Shown piece after piece: positions 1 to 6,032 of a DNA stretch of 7,625 nucleotides. The position numbers were made by a program, and so were the translations under genes. Location: positions 1-7,625 of the forward strand of contig DAHVPA010000088.1 of assembly GCA_027318525.1 (NCBI GenBank). Direction: 5' to 3'. The notes beneath the pieces were generated by a model, which had not been told where the DNA came from, did no database searches, and saw only the letters and a program-made list of their open reading frames with translations. Every line of letters starts with the position of its first letter. Within the stretch, counting starts at the first letter, position 1. This DNA comes from Candidatus Cloacimonadota bacterium (GTDB taxonomy: Bacteria > Cloacimonadota > Cloacimonadia > Cloacimonadales > Cloacimonadaceae).

Positions 1-1953
1 TGGAAACATCCTGTGTCAGAAACCCGCACCGTGGGGGATTACCGTCAGTCGCTGATAGAAAATCTGTTCAGCTCCATGCTCAACCTGCGTCTGCAGGAGC
101 TTTCCCAAAAACCCAATCCACCCTTTATTTACGGTTATAATTTCAAATATAACATGCTGCGCACCAAGGCAGCTTTTATTATGGCAACCAGCACTGCGGA
201 TAATGGTATGCTGACAGGCTATAAGGCTCTGCTGACGGAAGCGGAAAGAGTCAGAAGATATGGTTTTACCCAGTCTGAATTTGAACGCACGGTGCAGACC
301 ATGCTGAGAAATTCGGAACGCTCACTGGCAGAAAAGGACAAGCAGGATTCAGACCGTCTGGTCTGGAGATATGTTTCCGCTTTCACGCGCTCCAATCCTG
401 TGATGAGCATTGAGCAAAACGTGGCTCTGAACCGTCAGCTTTATGCAGGGATATCCCTGGAGGAAGTCAACAACCTGAGCCAGACCATGATGCCGGACAG
501 CAACCTGGTCATATCTGTCACCGCACCTGAAAAAGAAAACGATGCCCTGCCCAAAGAACAGGAATTGCTCGACCTGCTGGCTCAGGTCAACGCTGAGGAC
601 ATTGCTCCTTATGTTGACCAGTTCAGCGATGCAGACCTGCTCAGCCAAAAGCTCACACCCGGTAAAATCGTTAAACAAAAGTATTACAAAAAAGCGGGAA
701 TCCGCCAGTGGAAACTCAGCAACGGCGTGACTGTCCTGCTCAAACCCACTGCTTTCAAGAACGATGAAATCCTGCTCAAAGCGTTTAGTCCGGGCGGAAC
801 TTCTCTCTACGGACTGGAAGACCTTTTTGCAGCCAGAGAGGCAGCAGGAGTAATTGTGGAAGGCGGAGTGGGCAGCTTTAATTCGACCACGCTGCAAAAG
901 AAGCTTGCCGGCAAGATTGTAGGCGTCGAGCCATATATCTACTCCAATGAAGAAGGCTTTACAGGCAGCAGTTCCAAAGCTGACCTGGAGACGATGCTGC
1001 AGCTTGTCTATCTCTATGCAACCCAGCCACGGGTGGATGAAGACAGCTACGCTTCCTGGCTATCACGCGAACAGGCTTATCTGCAAAACAGGTCGCTGGA
1101 TCCGGAAGCCAACTTCAGCGATTCCCTGGATGCCTTTTTATACAATCATAATCCGCGTGTCCGCAACGTCAGAGCTGATGATTTGCTCAGCTTCGACCGC
1201 AACCGCATTCTGCAGATATATGGCGATAGATTTGGCGATTTTACCGACTTTACCTTTGTGCTGGTGGGCAGCTTTGACGAAAAGCAGATAAAAAACCTTT
1301 GCCTGAAGTATCTTGCCAATTTGCCCGCGCAGGGTAGAAAGGAACAGCCAAGGGATAACGGAGTCCGCTTGCTGACCGGCAAACAGAGCATGGTCATGCA
1401 AAAGGGAATGGATCCCAAGAGCGTTGTCAGGCTGCTTATATCCGCTCCCTGCGAGATTAACAGCAAGACCGGATTGCGCCTGCGTAACCTTTCCATGCTG
1501 ATTGATGAAAAGCTGCGCGAAAACATCCGAGAAGCAAGGGGTGGAGTCTATTTCGTAGGATCATGGGCTTCGGCAGACAAGCTTCCGCAACCCGAATTTG
1601 AAATCAATATCTATATGCAGTGCGCTCCTGACAGAGTAGAAGAGCTTACTGATGCTGTGCTTGCCACACTGGACAGCCTGAAAGCAGGTCAGTTCTCTGA
1701 GAAATATGTCAACGTTGTAAAAACCACCCGTCAGAAGAGCCTCGAAACTGAGATGACGGAAAACCGCTGGTGGTTGAACAGCATCTATCTGCAGGTGTGG
1801 AATGGCTTTCCGCTCAATGATTTGCTGGCAGACCGCACAGATGTAAGCCGTCTGACCTGGAAGGATTTGCAGCAGACAGCCGCTGAATTTCTCCAACACG
1901 ATAAGAGCTTGCTGAAAGGAATCCTGTATCCGGCACCAGCACCGGCTCAATAG
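1..1953 (+). CDS. M16 family (insulinase/PqqL-like) zinc peptidase, 5'-truncated by the window edge
   Basis: The frame is open from base 1 (W-K-H-P-V-S-E...) to TAG at 1951-1953, giving 650 visible residues. A GTG at 13 is in frame but has no convincing ribosome site, and the homologous part of the family lies upstream, so the gene starts outside the window. M16B peptidases of this type are about 900-950 residues, with an active N-terminal half carrying HxxEH and an inactive C-terminal half. Visible here are the end of the first half (to about residue 200), a linker, and the second half beginning near residue 233 with a QWKLSNGVTVLLKPT strand. In that half the position where HxxEH would fall reads GGTSLYGLEDLF, so the metal site is absent. 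The segment REARGGVYFVGSWAS (about residues 507-521) corresponds to the conserved C-terminal R/Y region of M16 proteins. The likely role is degradation of peptides in the periplasm or at the envelope, which is inferred because the signal peptide is not visible. Family call is confident; substrate is unknown. Confidence 0.88.
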   Translation, partial: WKHPVSETRTVGDYRQSLIENLFSSMLNLRLQELSQKPNPPFIYGYNFKYNMLRTKAAFIMATSTADNGMLTGYKALLTEAERVRRYGFTQSEFERTVQTMLRNSERSLAEKDKQDSDRLVWRYVSAFTRSNPVMSIEQNVALNRQLYAGISLEEVNNLSQTMMPDSNLVISVTAPEKENDALPKEQELLDLLAQVNAEDIAPYVDQFSDADLLSQKLTPGKIVKQKYYKKAGIRQWKLSNGVTVLLKPTAFKNDEILLKAFSPGGTSLYGLEDLFAAREAAGVIVEGGVGSFNSTTLQKKLAGKIVGVEPYIYSNEEGFTGSSSKADLETMLQLVYLYATQPRVDEDSYASWLSREQAYLQNRSLDPEANFSDSLDAFLYNHNPRVRNVRADDLLSFDRNRILQIYGDRFGDFTDFTFVLVGSFDEKQIKNLCLKYLANLPAQGRKEQPRDNGVRLLTGKQSMVMQKGMDPKSVVRLLISAPCEINSKTGLRLRNLSMLIDEKLRENIREARGGVYFVGSWASADKLPQPEFEINIYMQCAPDRVEELTDAVLATLDSLKAGQFSEKYVNVVKTTRQKSLETEMTENRWWLNSIYLQVWNGFPLNDLLADRTDVSRLTWKDLQQTAAEFLQHDKSLLKGILYPAPAPAQ

Positions 1954-1970
1954 ATAGCATTTGATATAGA

Positions 1971-2018
1971 AAGACGCCTGTTCTTAAGCGCTTTGATACA
2001 CTTTTGAACAGGCGTTTT
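1971..2018. terminator. Rho-independent terminator, probably bidirectional
   Basis: A perfect 9-bp stem, CGCCTGTTC (1975-1983) with GAACAGGCG (2006-2014), encloses a 22-nt loop. Flanking A and T runs (1971-1974 and 2015-2018) extend the pairing. On the plus strand the stem is followed by TTTTCCTTAT, as expected for termination of the peptidase gene that stops 17 nt upstream. On the minus strand the stem is followed by TCTTTC, a weaker U-tract that could terminate the convergent barrel gene ending at 2066. Confidence 0.75.
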
Positions 2019-2065
2019 CCTTATCTGTTGTCCGCAGGTTTATGTGCCTGACTTCAAAACGGGAT

Positions 2066-2734
2066 TTAGAACAAGACAGTCATCTTGATGAGTGGAATCA
2101 GGAGCAAATCTCCTGCGTCACCGGTAAAGGGACGGAAACCTCCCAAATCCCAACTCATCTTGTCTCCTTTGATGCGGACGCCCAGGGTGAGTATCTGACC
2201 GCCTTCCTCATCCATTACTTCCGAATAGGTCATCAACTCCGATATGAAGGCAACCCGCTGGGAGACATTGACCAATCCACCCAGTGCCAGAAAGGTCCCA
2301 TTGTTTACCTTTTCGTAATCGGAAGTGATGCCTACCAAAGCATGAAGACTCGATTTTTGTGTCCCATAGCTGAAGACGTTCAACAGGGAAAGCCCCTCAG
2401 CTTTCGGCAACCAGCTCAGAGCTGCAGCAGCCTGCAGTTTACCATATCTGAGATAGTTTTGCTTGATACCCAGAGCGGAATACTCAAAAGCTTCAGGAAC
2501 GATGGGAAAGGGCATAGCTATGCTCAGATGGGTTCTACCCGTAAGACCGTAAGCATACTGCACAATGAAAATCTCGTAATCTGTGAAGGTGCTGGAGCCT
2601 TTGGGCATCGTATAGGCTGTAGGGAGCACCAGTAAAGACTGGTCGGCAGCCTGAAACATACTGTCTGCAACCTGCGCACCTAAAGCTGAAATAGACAGCA
2701 ACAACAGCAGAAGCAATAATGCCGGACTTTTCAT
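2066..2734 (-). CDS. putative outer-membrane beta-barrel protein with signal peptide
   Basis: A 222-residue protein. I chose the ATG at 2734 because it begins a textbook signal peptide: K2, eight consecutive leucines (6-13), then SISALGA with cleavage near residue 19-20. AAGG lies 8 nt upstream, and a promoter candidate lies about 50-75 bp upstream. The frame is open to 2959, but the extra 75 residues are Cys-rich, lack export features and overlap the promoter. The leucines use five different codons, so they are not a slippage repeat. The mature part (about 202 residues) alternates polar and hydrophobic residues as in amphipathic strands, and the last residue is Phe (KMTVLF), the usual C-terminal outer-membrane-protein signature. 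The early segment PTAYTMPKGSSTFTDYE followed by Y-x-Y-G-L-T-G looks like a family of uncharacterised FCB envelope proteins, though this is from memory. No enzymatic motif is seen. It ends convergent with the peptidase gene. Barrel topology is likely; function is unknown. Confidence 0.8.
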   Translation of the reverse strand: MKSPALLLLLLLLSISALGAQVADSMFQAADQSLLVLPTAYTMPKGSSTFTDYEIFIVQYAYGLTGRTHLSIAMPFPIVPEAFEYSALGIKQNYLRYGKLQAAAALSWLPKAEGLSLLNVFSYGTQKSSLHALVGITSDYEKVNNGTFLALGGLVNVSQRVAFISELMTYSEVMDEEGGQILTLGVRIKGDKMSWDLGGFRPFTGDAGDLLLIPLIKMTVLF

Positions 2735-2781
2735 AAAACCTGCCTTGAAGGAGCAATTCTGATTCAAAGCTCCATATAGAG

Positions 2782-2809
2782 AACATATTGAACATAATTC
2801 ATCTGTCAA
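2782..2809 (-). promoter_or_regulatory. sigma70-like promoter of the barrel gene
   Basis: On the minus strand, TTGACA (2809-2804) is a perfect -35 box. It is followed after 16 nt by TATGTT (2787-2782), 4 of 6 matches to TATAAT. Transcription would start near 2775, leaving a 5' leader of about 40 nt before the ATG at 2734. The distance and the AT-rich setting fit well. No operator is evident. Confidence 0.55.
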
Positions 2810-3041
2810 TATAAAATTGAACTTTTCTGCAATTACCTGACTTCTGCTCATTACTTCTGCAGCGTTCCAGAGGGTTAATCCCGGACAATGGCAGCAACAA
2901 TATAGGAATTTCATTGCAGAACAGCCATCCGGAACTCCGTCCAGGACAGCTAAGCCCAACTCATTTTATCTTACTTCAGGACAGGGTTGCTTCTGGTCAT
3001 GAGCGTCCAAAATAGATTGGAGTGAATCCTGATTATTTTGT

Positions 3042-3070
3042 TTGACATAAGATAAACAAATATGTTAGAT
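3042..3070 (+). promoter_or_regulatory. candidate promoter of the deacetylase-like gene
   Basis: TTGACA (3042-3047) is a perfect -35 hexamer. At 17-nt spacing the -10 position reads TTAGAT (3065-3070), only 3 of 6 matches, so the second box is weak. A perfect 7-bp inverted repeat, TTTGTTT (3037-3043) and AAACAAA (3054-3060), flanks the -35 box and might be an operator. The leader would be about 55-60 nt. AT-rich composition makes chance matches likely. Confidence 0.35.
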
Positions 3071-3124
3071 GTAATATTTATGATTTGTAATTCTCAATAA
3101 GTTTTGTTTACGATTGCTTGGAAT

Positions 3125-3133
3125 GGGGGTGAT
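3125..3133 (+). promoter_or_regulatory. ribosome binding site that fixes the start at 3135
   Basis: GGGGGTGAT matches the anti-Shine-Dalgarno complement GGAGGTGAT at 8 of 9 positions. Its G-run ends 5 nt before the ATG at 3135. In-frame upstream starts (TTG at 3114, ATG at 3123) would lie before or inside this site and lack their own, so 3135 is the start. Confidence 0.75.
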
Positions 3134-3134
3134 A

Positions 3135-5120
3135 ATGAAAAAAACCGTTCTGATGGTTCTTATGTCCATGATTTGCTTAATTTTGATGGGAATGGATATA
3201 TACGAATCTGGTCACTTTATAATCAACCAGAAGGAATTCCAATTGTCACCTAAGTGTTTTCTTAGAACTGCCACAAATATTTATGAGGAACTCCAGTTTT
3301 CAGAAACCTATCAGGAGTTCTCAGATAGTGTAGTCATACAGAGCAGAAATGCCTTATTGGACCTGTATTTGACCGTGAAGCCAGATAAGAATTACGTGAA
3401 TTGCTTCCAGGCGGTGGTGGAAGCTGTATATAAAGACCAAGTGCGGATTTGCGATATTTATTATGATCTTGAGTTTATCAAGGGGGAGAGACAAAAGATT
3501 CTCAAGGGTCCGATTGCCATCGCATCCAGAAATCCGGAAGACAATATTGATCTTTGTCCATACACAGATAAAGTCATAGAGTATAATGACCAGATATCGG
3601 GGTTATGGATTATTGGTTCTAATTATGAAGGATGCTCCGGAATTGAATGGATTAAGGATTACTCCATAAGGTTGTATGATCATACTCTGCACTTTGCACG
3701 TCTTTATAATCAGACCAATCTCTATGACAAACTAATAGATTATATGCCCAAAAATCCGGGTGATAGAGACAGATGGTCATTCCTTATCTTTAACGAAAAA
3801 CCCACTCTAATCCAGATCAACCGCTGGTTCGGAGACAAAAAAGCCGCCTTTGCTTTAACAAATGATGCTGATGTGGAAACGGAGTTAAAACTGAAAGCGG
3901 TTTATTATGGAAGCACTAATGCTGATAGTCCCAAGTATTTGAATCAGGGGCTGATTGCTAACGGCATCAAGGTGTCAAATACTGTTTTTAGCACTAATTT
4001 TAATCAGCTAAATACGTTATGGACTGAGCTAGTGACATTTGGTAACACAATTGGATACCATACATATTCACCAGTAGCCGATTACAGCGCAGATACAGCT
4101 TACTCGCTGTCCAATCTAATGTCGCAATATAAAGTGCGGTTGTGGATTGATCATGGATTGCCTCAAAACCCGGAAGATTTTGGAATGAGTGGAGGAGACT
4201 CATCCTCTCCCTATTACATTCTTGATGCGATAAACGGTTCTGATATCGATTATGCCTGGTTGGGGGACACACCTTTTACCAATCCGTTTAATGCTTATGA
4301 TGATCCATGGCGACTGCCTCATAAACTATATAAATTCAAAGAACTGACCAAACCCGTATGGTTTTTCGGCAGGACTCGAATGGAGACGTGGGAATACTTT
4401 TCTGACTACTATTGCATTGATATGAAAAATGTCCTGACTGCCGAGAATCTGGACAGATTGCTCTACAACCGTGGACTTTGCATCGGCTATACTCACCTTT
4501 GCTTTACCAACAGCAATGTATTAAACAGCTTTTACTTTGTTAATGATGACGGTGATCTTGAAGTTAGGGATGAGGTGAACAGTATCTTAGCTATGCTTAA
4601 TTATTATCAGAAGAACCGAGGACTTTGGATTGAGACAGTGGAGACAATATTTGACCGTATGCTGGCTATTGAAGATGTCAAAGTCATTAGTTCCCATGAT
4701 ACTGAGTATCCTCAGATAAAGAGAATTTTCATCCTAAACGGTTCAGACTATGATTTGGAAAACCTTTGCTATACATACAACGGTGAATCATCAACCATTC
4801 CTTTCCTGAAGTCTGGAGAGATTATATCAGTATATTTGCAAACAGCTCCACTTCCAGGACAAATTCCGGTTCCAATCCCCATCTATGCTGCTTTCGAAAG
4901 TGGTATGCTGAAGTTATCTTCCAAAATGCAGACTCCACTTCCGAATTTGGATTTGGATGTCTATAATATCAAGGGACAACGCATTTTCAGATTCAAAACA
5001 ACAGGTGGTAATCAGGTTGAACTGCTACCTTTTCTGATAAAGTCATCCGGGATCTACTTGCTCAGAATCAAAGCTCCTGGATATATCACTTATTACCAAA
5101 AGATCAATTTTATAAAATGA
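3135..5120 (+). CDS. exported protein with divergent polysaccharide-deacetylase-like core and T9SS-like C-terminal sorting domain
   Basis: A 661-residue protein. Residues 1-20 are a basic then hydrophobic signal peptide (MKKTVLMVLM...) without a clear AxA site. Residues about 21-230 match nothing I recognise. Residues about 236-460 resemble the NodB fold of carbohydrate esterase 4/DUF2334-type proteins: a strand KKAAFALTNDAD (235-246) in place of the TFDDG motif, IGYHTYSP (306-313) matching the H-[ST]-x-x-[HP] metal motif, WIDHG (337-341), and a late strand-His, CIGYTHLCF (449-457), where motif 5 would lie. Residues about 583-661 resemble a T9SS type A sorting domain (DVYNIKGQRI, then GIYLLRI, ending KINFIK). 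The inferred role is hydrolysis or binding of a surface or environmental glycan outside the cell. Ten cysteines suit an exported protein. Lines sampled by hand give about 32-48% GC, against about 52-55% in other genes. No terminator follows, so transcripts may run into the next gene 73 nt on. Export is fairly sure; catalytic activity is uncertain. Confidence 0.8.
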   Translation: MKKTVLMVLMSMICLILMGMDIYESGHFIINQKEFQLSPKCFLRTATNIYEELQFSETYQEFSDSVVIQSRNALLDLYLTVKPDKNYVNCFQAVVEAVYKDQVRICDIYYDLEFIKGERQKILKGPIAIASRNPEDNIDLCPYTDKVIEYNDQISGLWIIGSNYEGCSGIEWIKDYSIRLYDHTLHFARLYNQTNLYDKLIDYMPKNPGDRDRWSFLIFNEKPTLIQINRWFGDKKAAFALTNDADVETELKLKAVYYGSTNADSPKYLNQGLIANGIKVSNTVFSTNFNQLNTLWTELVTFGNTIGYHTYSPVADYSADTAYSLSNLMSQYKVRLWIDHGLPQNPEDFGMSGGDSSSPYYILDAINGSDIDYAWLGDTPFTNPFNAYDDPWRLPHKLYKFKELTKPVWFFGRTRMETWEYFSDYYCIDMKNVLTAENLDRLLYNRGLCIGYTHLCFTNSNVLNSFYFVNDDGDLEVRDEVNSILAMLNYYQKNRGLWIETVETIFDRMLAIEDVKVISSHDTEYPQIKRIFILNGSDYDLENLCYTYNGESSTIPFLKSGEIISVYLQTAPLPGQIPVPIPIYAAFESGMLKLSSKMQTPLPNLDLDVYNIKGQRIFRFKTTGGNQVELLPFLIKSSGIYLLRIKAPGYITYYQKINFIK

Positions 5121-5130
5121 GTAATTGTTA

Positions 5131-5159
5131 TTGACTAATTAGCTTGAGTTGCTTATAAT
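5131..5159 (+). promoter_or_regulatory. near-consensus sigma70-like promoter of the acetyltransferase gene
   Basis: TTGACT (5131-5136), a 17-nt spacer, then perfect TATAAT (5154-5159): 11 of 12 consensus bases at optimal spacing. It starts 11 nt after the preceding stop codon. Transcription would start near 5166, giving a leader of about 28 nt with GAGG (5185-5188) placed 5 nt before the ATG. This makes the downstream gene independent of the upstream one. Confidence 0.75.
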
Positions 5160-5193
5160 AATCAGTAGATAAGAAACAATAAGTGAGGATATT

Positions 5194-5946
5194 ATGAAAG
5201 CACCTTTCATGCTTAACAGACTCATCATGATAGAACAGCAATATGCCAAACGTTTCACCAATGCGACCCAGAAGTCATACGGATACATCTACTGGAACGA
5301 GGCAAACAAGGATTCCTATCTCTGCAACCATGCAGTCATTACGGATTACATCGGGCTGGAAGCTTCTCTCAAGGACATCAGCTATTTTTACAAGCAGAAG
5401 GACATTACTCCGGTGCTGTTTCCATCCCTCAAGCCCAATGAACTGGTGGAGCTGACTCCGCACCTAAATAATCATAATTATGAGGTCGAACTGCTGCAGC
5501 ACGAGTATTACCTGCATGAGAAGGAATCTACCATCGAACCAGCACACGGGCTGTATTTCGACCGTTTGATGCAAATCAAGGACGACGTCAAGGAACTGAT
5601 CAGGGCTGAGGGTTATGGCGAATGGGCTGTCAAATATCTGGAGCGTCACATCAAAAGCCCCGGCTATCATTTGATAGGCGGTTTTGTGGGCGACCAGATG
5701 GTGACGATGGGTTCCATCAGTATTTTTGAAGGCTATTCCCGGATTGACGATATCTTTACCTTCAGGTTTTATCGTGGTAAAGGCTATTCAGGCTCGTTAC
5801 TCAATCATCTTATCAATTATAACAAAGAAAGCTCGGACAATCATCTTTACCTGTATTCCCACACTCCGGAGGGTGCGCATCTTTATGAACGCGCCGGCTT
5901 TGTCAAACTGCCGGAACTGCAGACCTGGCGCGCCATCAAAAAGTAG
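5194..5946 (+). CDS. GNAT family N-acetyltransferase
   Basis: A 250-residue cytoplasmic protein starting at an ATG preceded by GAGG at 5-nt spacing. The GNAT fold occupies about residues 115-250. A beta strand HLIGGFVGDQMVTMGSISIF (159-178) precedes the acetyl-CoA pyrophosphate-binding loop FYRGKGYSGSLLNHL (192-206), which follows the R-x-x-G-x-[GA] motif except for Ser at the last position. The segment HTPEGAHLYERAGF (223-236) is the typical C-terminal GNAT helix and turn, with Tyr230 as the usual candidate general acid. Residues 1-110 form a separate N-terminal domain with mixed strands (YIYWNE, NHAVITDYIG, ITPVLFP), as in two-domain GNATs. It transfers acetyl from acetyl-CoA to an amine; the substrate cannot be read from sequence. 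It has its own promoter and ends in a strong terminator shared with the convergent gene. No sign of export. Confidence 0.88.
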   Translation: MKAPFMLNRLIMIEQQYAKRFTNATQKSYGYIYWNEANKDSYLCNHAVITDYIGLEASLKDISYFYKQKDITPVLFPSLKPNELVELTPHLNNHNYEVELLQHEYYLHEKESTIEPAHGLYFDRLMQIKDDVKELIRAEGYGEWAVKYLERHIKSPGYHLIGGFVGDQMVTMGSISIFEGYSRIDDIFTFRFYRGKGYSGSLLNHLINYNKESSDNHLYLYSHTPEGAHLYERAGFVKLPELQTWRAIKK

Positions 5947-5975
5947 CTTACGTTTTATTCCGACACCTTAAATGA

Positions 5976-6002
5976 CAAACGCAGGGTTATGCCCTGCGTT
6001 TG
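5976..6002. terminator. strong bidirectional terminator between convergent genes
   Basis: A perfect 11-bp stem, CAAACGCAGGG (5976-5986) with CCCTGCGTTTG (5992-6002), encloses the 5-nt loop TTATG. Each strand leaves the stem through a short T-run (TTTGCTGTATT on plus, TTTGTCATTT on minus). It lies 29 nt after the acetyltransferase stop and 30 nt after the repeat-protein stop, so it can end both transcripts. Confidence 0.85.
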
Positions 6003-6032
6003 CTGTATTATTTCAGGTTTCTGTCGGATGAG

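Larger units (their letters stand above)
2735..3134. other. 400-bp divergent intergenic region
   Basis: This separates the divergent barrel gene (-) and the deacetylase-like gene (+). It holds the minus-strand promoter (2782-2809), a weaker plus-strand promoter candidate (3042-3070) and the ribosome site at 3125-3133. The middle part, about 2860-3030, is richer in G+C than the AT-rich 3031-3110. It contains an imperfect hairpin (ATGGC 2888-2892 with GCCAT 2924-2928, extended by CCGG/CCGG pairing to about 2879-2933) and two copies of CAGGACAG (2942-2949 and 2977-2984). Reading frames here are short and interrupted by stops. I see no RNA gene or mobile-element end. Confidence 0.6.

Noticed and set aside
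349..897. 182-codon minus-strand frame inside the M16 peptidase gene
   Set aside because: The overlapping plus-strand protein matches a conserved family throughout, and the antisense product has atypical composition.
2042..2635. 197-codon open frame on the plus strand opposite the barrel gene
   Set aside because: It is antisense to a gene with clear export signal and promoter, and its start is close behind the terminator without a ribosome site.
2735..2959. N-terminal extension of the barrel gene to an upstream start at 2959
   Set aside because: It would bury the signal peptide 75 residues inside the protein and overlap the promoter. The added residues are Cys-rich with no export feature.
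2942..2984. Two copies of CAGGACAG, 35 nt apart, as a regulatory or insertion repeat
   Set aside because: They are only 8 bases, appear just twice, and have no associated element or symmetry.
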